From a virus: a stretch of DNA of 39,185 bases. Of the stretch, positions 8,612 to 16,640 are shown piece by piece. The stretch spans positions 1 through 39,185 of the IMG/VR virus record IMGVR_UViG_3300046533_000691. One strand, 5' to 3'. The number at the start of each line of letters is the position of its first letter. The first letter of the stretch is position 1. The position numbers and the translations under genes are program-made. The notes beneath the pieces are model-generated. The model worked only from the letters and a program-made list of their open reading frames with translations. It ran no database searches and was not told where the DNA came from.

Positions 8612-9030
8612 CTACGGCTTTCTAAACTCGATGAACCGCCGCGCCCAATAGGCGATGGCAGAGGGCGTCATCGCCTCGATGTCAGCTGCGCGCCAACCCA
8701 GACGAAAGACCATGACATCGACGGCGTCTAGGACGCCGTCGTATCCAGAAAAAAATCGCAGACCGCCCTTTCGAGCTTGAGCGAGTCCACCGCGCTCAAT
8801 GCGCCGAGGCATTCGTACCCCGGCGAAATGAGGATCTTTTGCAGATAGGCGTCGACCACGACCGGATAGGTCACCTGCATCGGTCCGTTTGGCGTTGGTT
8901 GCCACTCCTGCGGCCGACCGAGTCCGTCGCGATAGATCTCCTTATAGGTCGGCTCGCGAAGCTCCACCGTGGAGAATTTCGTATCGTGGACCTCATAGGG
9001 TTTGGCGAGCTTGACTACGATCGGCGCCAT
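8612..9030 (-). CDS. Tail assembly chaperone, -1 frameshift product (gpGT-like)
   Basis: If the ribosome slips back one base on the T TTT TTT run (8749-8755), translation leaves the 100-residue frame after F94. It then adds 45 residues from SGYDGVLDAVDV to FIEFRKP and ends at 8612, giving about 139 residues. The extension (FRLGWRAADIEAMTPSAIAYW) reads like the conserved GpE-type second half of this family, whereas the in-frame tail LDTTAS stops at once. Phage tail chaperones are known to be made by this mechanism. The -1 frame has no start codon of its own that makes sense. Confidence 0.82.
8728..9030 (-). CDS. Tail assembly chaperone, unshifted form (Mu gp41 / GpE type)
   Basis: A 100-residue protein in the position of Mu gp41, P2 gpE and lambda gpG: after the tube gene and before the tape measure. 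The protein (VELREPTYKEIYRDG, PVVVDAYLQKI, LGALSAVDSLKLERAVCDFF) fits the 'phage tail assembly chaperone, E or 41 or 14' family. It keeps the tape measure soluble while the tube polymerises. The start at 9030 overlaps the tube stop by one base (TGATG). Near its 3' end is a seven-T slippery run on the minus strand, see the next entry. Confidence 0.85.
   Translation of the reverse strand: MAPIVVKLAKPYEVHDTKFSTVELREPTYKEIYRDGLGRPQEWQPTPNGPMQVTYPVVVDAYLQKILISPGYECLGALSAVDSLKLERAVCDFFLDTTAS
8749..8755 (-). promoter_or_regulatory. Programmed -1 frameshift slippery heptamer
   Basis: On the minus strand the codons read GAT TTT TTT CTG, so seven consecutive Ts form a perfect X XXY YYZ heptamer (T TTT TTT) in the zero frame, six codons before the zero-frame stop. 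GC-rich sequence with self-complementary GACGGCGTC and GACGCCGTC follows directly. It could form a downstream stem (ACGGCGTC with GACGCCGT) that stimulates slippage. Confidence 0.8.
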
Positions 9031-9401
9031 CAGCCACCCGTCTTGCTGTATTTTTCAGACGCGCCGGAGATGCCGGTCACTTCGCCGGTCTGCCGGTTGA
9101 TCACCGGATCGCCGACGAGGAAGGCGTTGGTGTAGTAGTGGGTGACACTCGAAAATTCCTCTTCGAATGTTACGTTAAACCGATCCGCCTTCATCAAGGC
9201 ATCAAGATCGACGCCCCGGTCGGCGAAATTAAGCTCGAATCTGTAGCCTGTGTTGGTGGCGGTCCGGTCTAGCGATCCGTCCTGATTGGCCACCGCTGCT
9301 ATGGAAATGCTGGACGGGTTTACGTTCAACGTTCCGCGTAGCGTGAACGTGTCCCCCTTCGAGGTGCGCGCAATGATGCGGCCGCCGAAATCTTTGCCCA
9401 T
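9030..9401 (-). CDS. Tail tube protein, Mu gpM-like
   Basis: A 123-residue protein of the Mu gpM tail tube family, which forms the hexameric rings of the inner tube. It begins MGKDFGGRIIARTSKGDTFT and contains the expected TLNVNPSSIS...NTGYRFELNFADRGVDLDALM strand pattern. Length matches the family (about 118). It sits directly after the sheath gene and shares TGATG with the chaperone gene. Confidence 0.88.
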   Translation of the reverse strand: MGKDFGGRIIARTSKGDTFTLRGTLNVNPSSISIAAVANQDGSLDRTATNTGYRFELNFADRGVDLDALMKADRFNVTFEEEFSSVTHYYTNAFLVGDPVINRQTGEVTGISGASEKYSKTGG

Positions 9402-9428
9402 GGTCTAAATCCTCTCTCTGTGCGGCGC

Positions 9429-10916
9429 TTAAGCGGCGCTGAACTGACTGTAGGCGCGGGCAAGGCCGGCCAGGATGTCGAGTGCGTTGACGAAATCGAG
9501 CGGCAGCGAAATGTTGACGCGATCCGGGTTGTCGGCGTCACGCGTTACCACCATTGCCGCGAGCGCCGCCTCGGCGTTCTCAAGAACGCCGGACATCTGT
9601 TGATAGGAATGGAACAGCGTCGCCTTGATGTCCTTCACCGTCGAGATGGCATCGAGATTGTCGGGATTGCTGTCGGCGACCGCCTTGTTGGAATGTTCTG
9701 CGGCAAGGTCGGCGCGGAATTTCTTCAGCGCATAGGTGACCTGGTAGATGCGCTGGATATCGCGGAAGGTCGTATCCGGCGCGCCGTTGGCGGTCTGTTG
9801 CTGCGTGATGATCTTGTCGATCGTCACGTCGCCGTTGCGATTGATCGACCAGGTCGAAACGCCGTTCTTCAGGAAGGCATCGCGCGTCGCATAGTCCATC
9901 CAGTAGGCGCGCAATCGCGGTGCCGACAGACCCTGAACGACGAGGCCCGTCTGGTTTCGCGAGACGTCGCCGTTCGCGCCGCCTGCGGACCATGCGGCGA
10001 TGCGCGCGACGAAAGCCGCGACCCAGAGATAATCCGGTTCAGCAAAGCCGCCGGCAGAGAAGCGCGGGATCATGGTCAAGTGCCAGCTGTCTTTGGCCAA
10101 CGCCTTTGTGACCAAGTTAGAAGAGGTGTCGGTGGCTGGGTAGAATGCGTGGCCATAGAGCTGCTGCGCGTAGGACCAGCGACCCGACACATTGTTGAGG
10201 AAACTGTCCAGCAATGCGACGTTCGCTGTATCTCCGAAGGCGCTGACGATCATCTCGTAGGGATCGTCGTTCATAGCGGCGAGAATGGCGGAAAGATCCG
10301 GCACTCCGGCACCAGCCGTACCAACCGCAAAAGTCAGGAGGCCCGCAAAGGCGTTCACGGTGTCCAAGACTGGGACGAAGGCATCGATGCCGGTGGAGAA
10401 GGCGCCCTTGTGGCGGGCGGTCATCGTGACAACATTGGTGGCGACCGTCGCCGTGAACGGCAGCGAAACGCTGGTCAGTGGGTTGTAGTAGGCATTGATA
10501 GCCGCCGCTAGCGCTGTGGCAACCGCATTGGCTGTGTCGCCGGCATTGATCTGCACCGAAATTCTTTCGCCGGCGATCTGCAGAACACCCTGTCCGCCAG
10601 CCGCCGGGACTGCGCCAACCGTCACCGTGCGAATTTCTGCAGTGCCGACTTCAGCGACGCGGCCGATCCAGATTTCCTGCGCCGGCGCGTTCTTGCGGGA
10701 GATCAGGAACATTGCTTCCAGCATCGATCCGGCGCCGGCCAGACGGCGGGCATCATTGCGGGTATTGCATAGGGCGAGATTGCTTTCAGCCAGGGCGCCA
10801 GCCGCCAGCCCCAAGCCGAGTAGGATCAGCCGGTTTTCGTTTTCGAAGTTGCCACCCGACGTCACGTCGAAGGTGAAAATCGGCGCCGTCAGGTTCGCCG
10901 GGATATTACTCGCCAT
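9429..10916 (-). CDS. Tail sheath protein, Mu gpL-like
   Basis: A 495-residue protein, the contractile sheath subunit. The length is close to Mu gpL (495). Recognisable segments include FENENRLILLGLGLAAGAL, the central FYPATDTSSNL region and the C-terminal conserved TTFRDIQRIYQVTYALKKFR. I choose the ATG at 10916 because GGAGG lies 8 bases upstream; the ATG at 10922 is only 3 bases from the same site. The gene overlaps the upstream DUF2635 gene by 11 bases. Confidence 0.92.
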   Translation of the reverse strand: MASNIPANLTAPIFTFDVTSGGNFENENRLILLGLGLAAGALAESNLALCNTRNDARRLAGAGSMLEAMFLISRKNAPAQEIWIGRVAEVGTAEIRTVTVGAVPAAGGQGVLQIAGERISVQINAGDTANAVATALAAAINAYYNPLTSVSLPFTATVATNVVTMTARHKGAFSTGIDAFVPVLDTVNAFAGLLTFAVGTAGAGVPDLSAILAAMNDDPYEMIVSAFGDTANVALLDSFLNNVSGRWSYAQQLYGHAFYPATDTSSNLVTKALAKDSWHLTMIPRFSAGGFAEPDYLWVAAFVARIAAWSAGGANGDVSRNQTGLVVQGLSAPRLRAYWMDYATRDAFLKNGVSTWSINRNGDVTIDKIITQQQTANGAPDTTFRDIQRIYQVTYALKKFRADLAAEHSNKAVADSNPDNLDAISTVKDIKATLFHSYQQMSGVLENAEAALAAMVVTRDADNPDRVNISLPLDFVNALDILAGLARAYSQFSAA

Positions 10917-11121
10917 CGTCATTCACCTCCGGTTTCGCATCGGGCTCCATGTCAGCCGATCGCGTCGTTTCTTCATCGACCTGAACGAGATCGCCGTCTG
11001 CAACGAGGCGAAGCTCATAGGCACTAAGTGGATTGATGCGGCGCCCATCCTCCGGCCAATCCGGCTGAAGGCCGGGCATGGGAATGCGCTTTCCCGGCGC
11101 GGGCTTGTAGAATTCATCCAT
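10906..11121 (-). CDS. Small tail protein, DUF2635 (Mu gp38-like)
   Basis: A 71-residue protein with the DUF2635 pattern: PGKRIPMPGLQPDWPEDGRR, then a hydrophobic segment LSAYELRLVADGDLV and an acidic tail. In Mu-like phages this small protein always precedes the sheath gene; its function is unknown. It overlaps the start of the sheath gene, so both are likely translated together. Confidence 0.8.
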   Translation of the reverse strand: MDEFYKPAPGKRIPMPGLQPDWPEDGRRINPLSAYELRLVADGDLVQVDEETTRSADMEPDAKPEVNDDGE

Positions 11122-11136
11122 GATGGATCTCCGATG

Positions 11137-11850
11137 TCAGGGCGATAGGTCGTCGGGACCGGACGTGGTGGGACCGGTCGTGATGTGAATTTGCCTCAAT
11201 GGCTGCAGCGGCTCGGGCACAAAATAGGCCGCGAGTGCCGCAAGCTTCCCCTTGGCATAGGATGCGTCCGGAAGCTGGTCATAGAGCGATCTGATCGGCT
11301 GAGGCAGTCCACCATCCGTCATGTCGAAATCGTCGTCGCGGATCTCGCAGTGCATCCGGATGGTCACGCGCTGCCAGCGCATGCCAATCTCGGGAACAGC
11401 GAAGGGCTCGTACTCGGTCTCGGTGATCTGACGTACAAGCCTGCGCCATAGCCCGCCTTGTTGACTGCGTTCCAACAGCCATCGGACTTGCGCACAAAGA
11501 GCCGCCAAAATGAGGCGAGCTTCCGGATCGTCGGTTGCCATCGCATCGGCAAATTCGCCGCCCTCGTCGCCGGATACAACGGCAAGCTCGGCGATGATCT
11601 CCAGCACGGCATCGGCGCTGGTATCGCTTGCTGCCGCATGTGGCCCACGCAGCTTCACGCCGCTCTTGTTGGTGTAGAGTGAAAGGACCGGTGTGAATGC
11701 AGCGGACGGATCGATGTCCTGCAGCGCTACGGCACGGCTATCAAAGACGCGCTTGCCCGCGCGCGTCGGATAGCCACTACCAGCCTCGATCGCCGCCGTT
11801 GGGCAGAGGATCTCGATGGCGGCAAGGCGCAGGGCTTCAGCAGCGAGCAT
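11137..11850 (-). CDS. Probable tail terminator protein
   Basis: A 237-residue protein. The start MLAAEALRLAAIEILCP at 11850, one base after the preceding stop, is preferred to the longer open frame reaching 11952, which overlaps the upstream gene. The N-terminal pattern (AALEIL..T, then RVFDSRAVAL and PVLSLYT) is like tail terminator proteins that cap the tube and sheath and bind the head. The C-terminal 130 residues are longer than in gpU and carry no motif I know. Its place between head-joining and sheath genes supports the call. Confidence 0.6.
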   Translation of the reverse strand: MLAAEALRLAAIEILCPTAAIEAGSGYPTRAGKRVFDSRAVALQDIDPSAAFTPVLSLYTNKSGVKLRGPHAAASDTSADAVLEIIAELAVVSGDEGGEFADAMATDDPEARLILAALCAQVRWLLERSQQGGLWRRLVRQITETEYEPFAVPEIGMRWQRVTIRMHCEIRDDDFDMTDGGLPQPIRSLYDQLPDASYAKGKLAALAAYFVPEPLQPLRQIHITTGPTTSGPDDLSP

Positions 11851-11851
11851 G

Positions 11852-12259
11852 TCAGCTTTCCGGTAGGGATTTTGCGATCCCGAGCGTGGCCACGACATTG
11901 CCGAGACCATCGGGATCAAATTGCGTGACGGTGAACAGCGCGCCATCGGCATCGCGGCGCACGACGAAATCGGTTGCGAACAGTTGGCCAGGAATTAGCC
12001 GGATCGATGCCGTGCGAATGAGACTTCGATGCAGCAGTCGACCGGTCCCTGTCTCCGGCTGCATTTTGATCTCTCGCTCGATCATCGTGTTTTCGTAGAA
12101 GCAGGCCGACGTCGCATAGGGCTCCGATGTCGGCGAACGCTTCAGAGCGCCATTGACGCCACCGCCGCGCGCGACCGGGAAGATCGTAACAGCGGTGCCG
12201 TGGACGCTTTCGACGATGGAGCGGCTGGATTTCGCCAGCCGCTCGAAGATGTTGAGCAT
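11852..12259 (-). CDS. Probable head-tail joining protein
   Basis: A 135-residue, beta-rich protein (GTAVTIFPVARGGGVNG, then the segment around 100-125 ending FTVTQFDPDGLGNVVATLGI). Size, composition and position between the capsid block and the tail genes match head-tail stoppers such as lambda FII or Mu gp36/gp37 analogues. No diagnostic motif is present, so the function is inferred mainly from order. Confidence 0.55.
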   Translation of the reverse strand: MLNIFERLAKSSRSIVESVHGTAVTIFPVARGGGVNGALKRSPTSEPYATSACFYENTMIEREIKMQPETGTGRLLHRSLIRTASIRLIPGQLFATDFVVRRDADGALFTVTQFDPDGLGNVVATLGIAKSLPES

Positions 12260-12264
12260 CGCCG

Positions 12265-12600
12265 TCAGACCGTTGTCGGACCGAGACGGATGCTGCCGGT
12301 CGTATCGGCAGAGAGCGCATCAGCGATCACGGTACCGATCAAAGTGTTGCCGGCCGATGTCGTCGTCGCCAGCTTGTTCGTGGCATCCCAATAGATCTTG
12401 GCGCCAGTTGCCCAAGCCTGCCCGGTCGTTTTCGGCAGGCTGTAGCAACCACTCAGCTGCATGGAGATCAACACGCCGGCAACGGCGGTAACCGCGGATA
12501 TCCCGATCAGGGAGCCGATGATGACCGGGAGACCCGAAACGACGCCGCCGGTAGGAGCCACGACGTCGAGAGACTGTCCCGGCTGTAGGAAGTTTTTCAT
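12265..12600 (-). CDS. DUF2190 capsid-associated protein
   Basis: A 111-residue protein of the DUF2190 family (MKNFLQPGQSLDVVAPTGGV, GLPVIIGSLIGISAVTA, KIYWDATNKLATTTSAGN), often annotated as capsid decoration or head fibre protein. It lies directly after the major capsid gene, as lambda gpD-type proteins do. I start at 12600 because GAGG is 8 bases upstream; the ATG at 12606 is too close to it. Confidence 0.85.
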   Translation of the reverse strand: MKNFLQPGQSLDVVAPTGGVVSGLPVIIGSLIGISAVTAVAGVLISMQLSGCYSLPKTTGQAWATGAKIYWDATNKLATTTSAGNTLIGTVIADALSADTTGSIRLGPTTV

Positions 12601-12663
12601 GTCCATATCCTCGCGAGGTTGAATTCTGAGAAGGAAGCGAGCGGCCAGAACGGCCGCGCGCGA

Positions 12664-14283
12664 TCAGACGCCGGCGTTCTTGAAGCCGAAGCGGAAGTCT
12701 GTGGGGCCGCAACCGAAATCGTGCTCGACGGTCATGGCCATACCCTGACGACCGAAGGGGTTTTCGATGCGGACGCGCGGGGCTTCGTAGCCTTCAAGAT
12801 AGCCCCATCGATAGTTGGAGCCGGCAGCGAGATCGGGGAACAGGTACCAGGACTTGTCAGAGATCTGGGCTGTATCGACGGGCGTCATCTTGCCAGAGAA
12901 TATATTGACGTTGGCGACCTGCGCCGGGGTAATGCCGGTCAGGAGCTTCTCCGCAGCCGTTATCGTGTCGGGGCCGGTCAACATAACCTGAGGGCGGTTG
13001 GCAAGGAGCGGGTTGCCGTCGAGGCTTTTCTGCTTTGCCATTGCCGCCCTGCCTAGCGAGACAGGATCCACGTCAATCGCCGCAGCTACTGCAGCGAGGT
13101 TCTTGTGCGTGGCATGGAAGACGGTCAGACCATCGGAAAGGACCCCGTTGAACGCGGTTGCGTAGAACGTGATCTCCTCGAACAGCGCCACCATGCTGCC
13201 GTAGTCGGCAAGAACCTCGGCGATCGCACCAAGATCGTCGTTGATCATCAGCTGTCGGGAGACCGAAATCGCACGGGCGTAGGACAGGACCTGCAGGGTC
13301 TCGGCGCCCTCGCTGAACGATCCGTACTTGATCTCGCCATCTTCCAGAACGCGCGTCAGCATCGGGAAGTCGCCGATCTTCAGTGACGTATGCGGGCGGA
13401 AATCCCGGAAATTCCGTTGGCGGGCGATGCTCCGATAGGTTGGTTGCGCCAAAGCATATCGAGCTTCGAGGGTGCGGTTGATTGCGCCGCTCATCGTCAG
13501 CGGGAAGTCGGAGGTCGTGTGAGCCGCACGGGTGAAAATGTCTTCGACCTGGCGGACATTGCGCGGAGCACCGCGCTGCTCGATGGCGGCGGATGCGATG
13601 TCGATCAGGCCATCTTCCATGTAGCCGCGCGCTGCAGCGCTTGGGCCGGCAGCGGGAAGCGGGGTACCGAGGCGGTAGGCAAGCGCCTCGATCCGCGCAT
13701 TGCGACGGGTCTCAGCCTCATCCGTGATGACCCGGATCGGTGAGGTGCGTGTGGTCGAGCCGGCAAGATGGTCGAAGGCCTGAGAGCGGAAGGCTTCGAT
13801 CGTGACGTTGGCACGGATTGCGTCCTGAATGGTCTGGATGGGCATCCCGGCACGCGTCCCCATATCAAGGATATCGGCGGCACGCGATGCGCCTACTTCC
13901 GGCGTCGGAAGATTGGTCGGCTGGTTGCGGGAGGCTTCGGCAGCTTCCTCCGTAGCGATGTCCGCCTGCAACTTGCGAACTTCTTCCAGCAGAGACGTGT
14001 GCTCGGCTTGGATCGCACGCGCAGCGTCAGGAGCCGTGTCATCCTTGATCTCGGCAAGCTTCGCGGTGGCGCGAGCCGTCAGATCGAGCAAATTGGCTCG
14101 CATCGCTGCAAGTGAAATCGCAAAGTGGTGGGCGTGACCGGAAACCCAATCCGCAAGGCCAGACGTTGCCAGGTGAGCGGGATGCTGCGCTGCAAAGACT
14201 TCGGTACTGGCACCGAAGAAGATCATGGAAGCGACAGCCAACGCGAGTGCTACCGCTACGAAACCGTAGGTTCTCTTCATCAT
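12664..14283 (-). CDS. Major capsid protein with signal-peptide-like N-terminus
   Basis: A 539-residue protein. Residues 250-539 look like the HK97-fold capsid body of the phage U35/gpT-like group (FRPHTSLKIGDFPMLTRVLE, SYARAISVSRQLMIND, FHATHKNLA). Residues 60-130 are a charged helical delta domain (RANLLDLTARATAKLAEIKD) expected to be removed by the upstream protease. Residues 1-32 are odd: MMKRTYGFVAVALALAVA...TEVFAAQ reads as a Sec signal peptide with an A-x-A-like site. The first ATG has a good AGAGGA site 4 bases upstream, so this start seems real; the internal Met61 (14103) lacks one. Confidence 0.85.
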   Translation of the reverse strand: MMKRTYGFVAVALALAVASMIFFGASTEVFAAQHPAHLATSGLADWVSGHAHHFAISLAAMRANLLDLTARATAKLAEIKDDTAPDAARAIQAEHTSLLEEVRKLQADIATEEAAEASRNQPTNLPTPEVGASRAADILDMGTRAGMPIQTIQDAIRANVTIEAFRSQAFDHLAGSTTRTSPIRVITDEAETRRNARIEALAYRLGTPLPAAGPSAAARGYMEDGLIDIASAAIEQRGAPRNVRQVEDIFTRAAHTTSDFPLTMSGAINRTLEARYALAQPTYRSIARQRNFRDFRPHTSLKIGDFPMLTRVLEDGEIKYGSFSEGAETLQVLSYARAISVSRQLMINDDLGAIAEVLADYGSMVALFEEITFYATAFNGVLSDGLTVFHATHKNLAAVAAAIDVDPVSLGRAAMAKQKSLDGNPLLANRPQVMLTGPDTITAAEKLLTGITPAQVANVNIFSGKMTPVDTAQISDKSWYLFPDLAAGSNYRWGYLEGYEAPRVRIENPFGRQGMAMTVEHDFGCGPTDFRFGFKNAGV

Positions 14284-14360
14284 ATTTTCCTCTGAGAAAG
14301 CCTAGCCCACAGGCATAAAGGGCATCCGCCGAAGGGCGGTCGATGGCAGAGCGGTAGCCG

Positions 14361-14987
14361 CTATCGTGCCGATGCAAATTGTCGCTGCGTCATTTCCATG
14401 CGCATGCGAAGTACGATGTTCCGGTCGGCCGCCGATGGCATGACACGGCAATTGAAAAGCGCGTCTTCGGCCGCCGCGCGAACCTGCGCGCCGGGATCGG
14501 CCGGGATCGGGACAGCAGAGATTTCCCACGGCTCCCAATCGATCACCCGACGCAGCGGCGTCTGGCCTTCGCGATCGGTGGTCTCGACCGCATGGATGCG
14601 GTATCCAACAGAGATGTTGGATACCGTCCCCTCCTTGATTCGAGCGACACGGTCAGCGGCATCAGCCGCATTGGAAAGCAGGATCGTCGCGTAGCCCTTG
14701 CCGCCTTTGATGTTTGCGGAGCCGCGAACAACGGAACCGATGACATCTTCAAGGCTCCACTGGCCATGCGTGTCGAGGAACGGCGCACCGGAGTTCAGCC
14801 GATCGAGGCGAACGCTTGTGCTGTTGACGACCAGCTCTTCATCAAACTCGCCATCCATCCACGAAACGCGACGCACGGTCGCACCGGTGGTGAAGATGAC
14901 ATCAATGGTGTTGCTGTTCTGATCGAATGAGCCTGCACGCACCTCGGCATCACGAAGAAGCTGCGGCATGCGGATAATCTCAGCCAT
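14361..14987 (-). CDS. Prohead protease, HK97/S78-type
   Basis: A 208-residue protein. The motif APFLDTHGQWSLEDVIGSV carries the catalytic His of phage prohead proteases, and EGTVSNISVGYRIH the catalytic Ser region. WEPWEISAVPIPADPGAQVR is the usual conserved end of the domain. It cleaves scaffold and the capsid delta domain during maturation. The start at 14987 (MAEIIRMPQLLRD) overlaps the portal stop by 8 bases. The capsid gene follows after 77 bases. Confidence 0.9.
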   Translation of the reverse strand: MAEIIRMPQLLRDAEVRAGSFDQNSNTIDVIFTTGATVRRVSWMDGEFDEELVVNSTSVRLDRLNSGAPFLDTHGQWSLEDVIGSVVRGSANIKGGKGYATILLSNAADAADRVARIKEGTVSNISVGYRIHAVETTDREGQTPLRRVIDWEPWEISAVPIPADPGAQVRAAAEDALFNCRVMPSAADRNIVLRMRMEMTQRQFASAR

Positions 14988-16440
14988 TGGGATTGTCCTT
15001 CGTTTGGTTGGGTGGCCCATCTTCCAGAAGCGATGGCGCGACGCCGTTGGCCGGGCGGCGCGGATCTATATCGAGGGGCACGTTGTTGGCATCGGCGAAC
15101 TTGAAGAAGGCGTCGAAGTCTTTGACGACCTTTCGCCAGTCCCTGCCCCACGCAGACACAAATTCCTGCGGCGAAAGCCGGCCGGAACGCACCGCCAGGA
15201 CATCGGCTTGCAGATCCTTGAGCGGATCAATAGGCTCGATTGCCGGCATGATGTGATCGACGTGATAGCCGTCCTTACGGGCTGGAAGCTTTCCGGCAAG
15301 GATGGCCAGGTCGACGAAGCGGCGATCCACTTTCCGGCAAACCATCGGTATCATGACGGACCATTGGATCTGCTCGACTAGTCGCCGGAACTCGATCTTG
15401 CCGGCGCGAAGCGATGAATAATTGGCCTGCGTCAGGTCGCCGGTCAGTTGGTCGTAGGTAATACCAGCGCCGGCCGCCATGGCACGAAGACCCGCTTTGT
15501 AGGAATCTGCGAAGACCGATTGCGACGACGGGTTTGGAAAGACGATCTCCGCGTCGCCAATATCCTGAATGCTGCCGGGCTCGACGCGTGTGACCTTGTC
15601 GCCCTTGTCATCCTTCTTGCTCACCAGGACATTGTTGGTGCCGGGCGGTCTCTTGATGAAACCGGCATAGCTGGCCTGCGTTCTTTGCTGGAGGATTGCC
15701 GCCTCCATCAGATCCTGCAGTTCGCGGGATGTCAGAAGGATTGGAGCGAACCACGGAACGCCGCGCAACTGACCTAGACGCAATGGGCGATAGAGATGGC
15801 AAAGATCGCCCCAGTCGACGAGAGTAGACGGCTCGATATTGCCGACGACCATTTCGCCAGGATGAACCTTCCAGAGATACATTCCCTGACGGACGCCCCA
15901 ATCTCCGATCTTGATGCCCATGCGGACATGCGACGTATCGCCAGGCGAGGCGATAATGCCATCGCGCCAGCCGTCGATCTGGTCGCCCTCAAGCCCTTGC
16001 AGCCGAAACGGAAGGGCATCAGGTGAATCTGCCAGCCTCATCGGGATCATCCGAAGAACGCTGTCGCCACCTTCGACCATAGATCGGAACAGCAACGATT
16101 GCTGCGCTCCGAAATCGAGAACGCCCTCGACATCGCTCGAAGCTTCCCACTCCTCGCGCAGAAGGCGATATTTGTTGTCGATCTTGTCGTTACCGGTGTT
16201 GGGAACCGTCATGATGCCGGTTCCAATCACATGCGACGTCAGGACATCGAGAATGCGCTGTCCCGCCCAGCTGTCGCGAACGAATGCGCGGGATCGATCG
16301 CGCAATGTGCCCAACGCGCGATGGATTTCGGCGTTCGCCGATGTATGCGGCGCGATCCGCGTGCGGTTGCGACGACCAAAACCGGCAGAAGCATATTCGC
16401 GCTTGGTCAGCCAGCCACGCACTGTGCTAAAAATGCTCAT
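14980..16440 (-). CDS. Portal protein, lambda family
   Basis: A 486-residue portal of the lambda gpB type, forming the dodecameric DNA gate at the head vertex. Conserved parts include the N-terminal NAEIHRALGTLRDRSRAFVR, the central RLQGLEGDQIDG, and AGITYDQLTGDLTQANYSSL with RAGKIEFRRLVE, the usual lambda portal signature. It starts one base into the gpW stop and overlaps the protease gene at its end. Confidence 0.93.
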   Translation of the reverse strand: MSIFSTVRGWLTKREYASAGFGRRNRTRIAPHTSANAEIHRALGTLRDRSRAFVRDSWAGQRILDVLTSHVIGTGIMTVPNTGNDKIDNKYRLLREEWEASSDVEGVLDFGAQQSLLFRSMVEGGDSVLRMIPMRLADSPDALPFRLQGLEGDQIDGWRDGIIASPGDTSHVRMGIKIGDWGVRQGMYLWKVHPGEMVVGNIEPSTLVDWGDLCHLYRPLRLGQLRGVPWFAPILLTSRELQDLMEAAILQQRTQASYAGFIKRPPGTNNVLVSKKDDKGDKVTRVEPGSIQDIGDAEIVFPNPSSQSVFADSYKAGLRAMAAGAGITYDQLTGDLTQANYSSLRAGKIEFRRLVEQIQWSVMIPMVCRKVDRRFVDLAILAGKLPARKDGYHVDHIMPAIEPIDPLKDLQADVLAVRSGRLSPQEFVSAWGRDWRKVVKDFDAFFKFADANNVPLDIDPRRPANGVAPSLLEDGPPNQTKDNPNG

Positions 16441-16640
16441 CAGTAGCCGCCATGATATTCGGTAAGGATCGCACCGCCGACGTCGACCGGCGCTTCAACC
16501 TCAGCTTTGATCAGATCCCGAGCGCGCAGAAGGTCGTTCATCGTCTGATATTCGACTTCGTGGGTCTGGTAGCGAACACGCTTGGCGCCGTTGGCGATCG
16601 CCATGTTGATTGCATCGAGATCCGATTGAGACCATGCCAT
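16440..16640 (-). CDS. Head-tail joining protein gpW
   Basis: A 66-residue protein of the gpW family: SQSDLDAINMAIANGAKRVR, then QTMNDLLRARDLIKAEV. In lambda, gpW completes the head after DNA packaging. Its length (lambda gpW is 68) and its place between large terminase and portal genes are canonical. It shares single-base overlaps with both neighbours. Confidence 0.88.
   Translation of the reverse strand: MAWSQSDLDAINMAIANGAKRVRYQTHEVEYQTMNDLLRARDLIKAEVEAPVDVGGAILTEYHGGY

Noticed and set aside
9420-10511. Plus-strand open frame of 363 residues opposite the sheath gene
   Set aside because: A long antisense frame caused by GC-rich codon use; the minus-strand sheath protein is clearly conserved.
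14104-14283. Separate small gene before the capsid gene
   Set aside because: The frame is continuous with the capsid and no stop or second ribosome site is seen at Met61, so I treat it as one protein.
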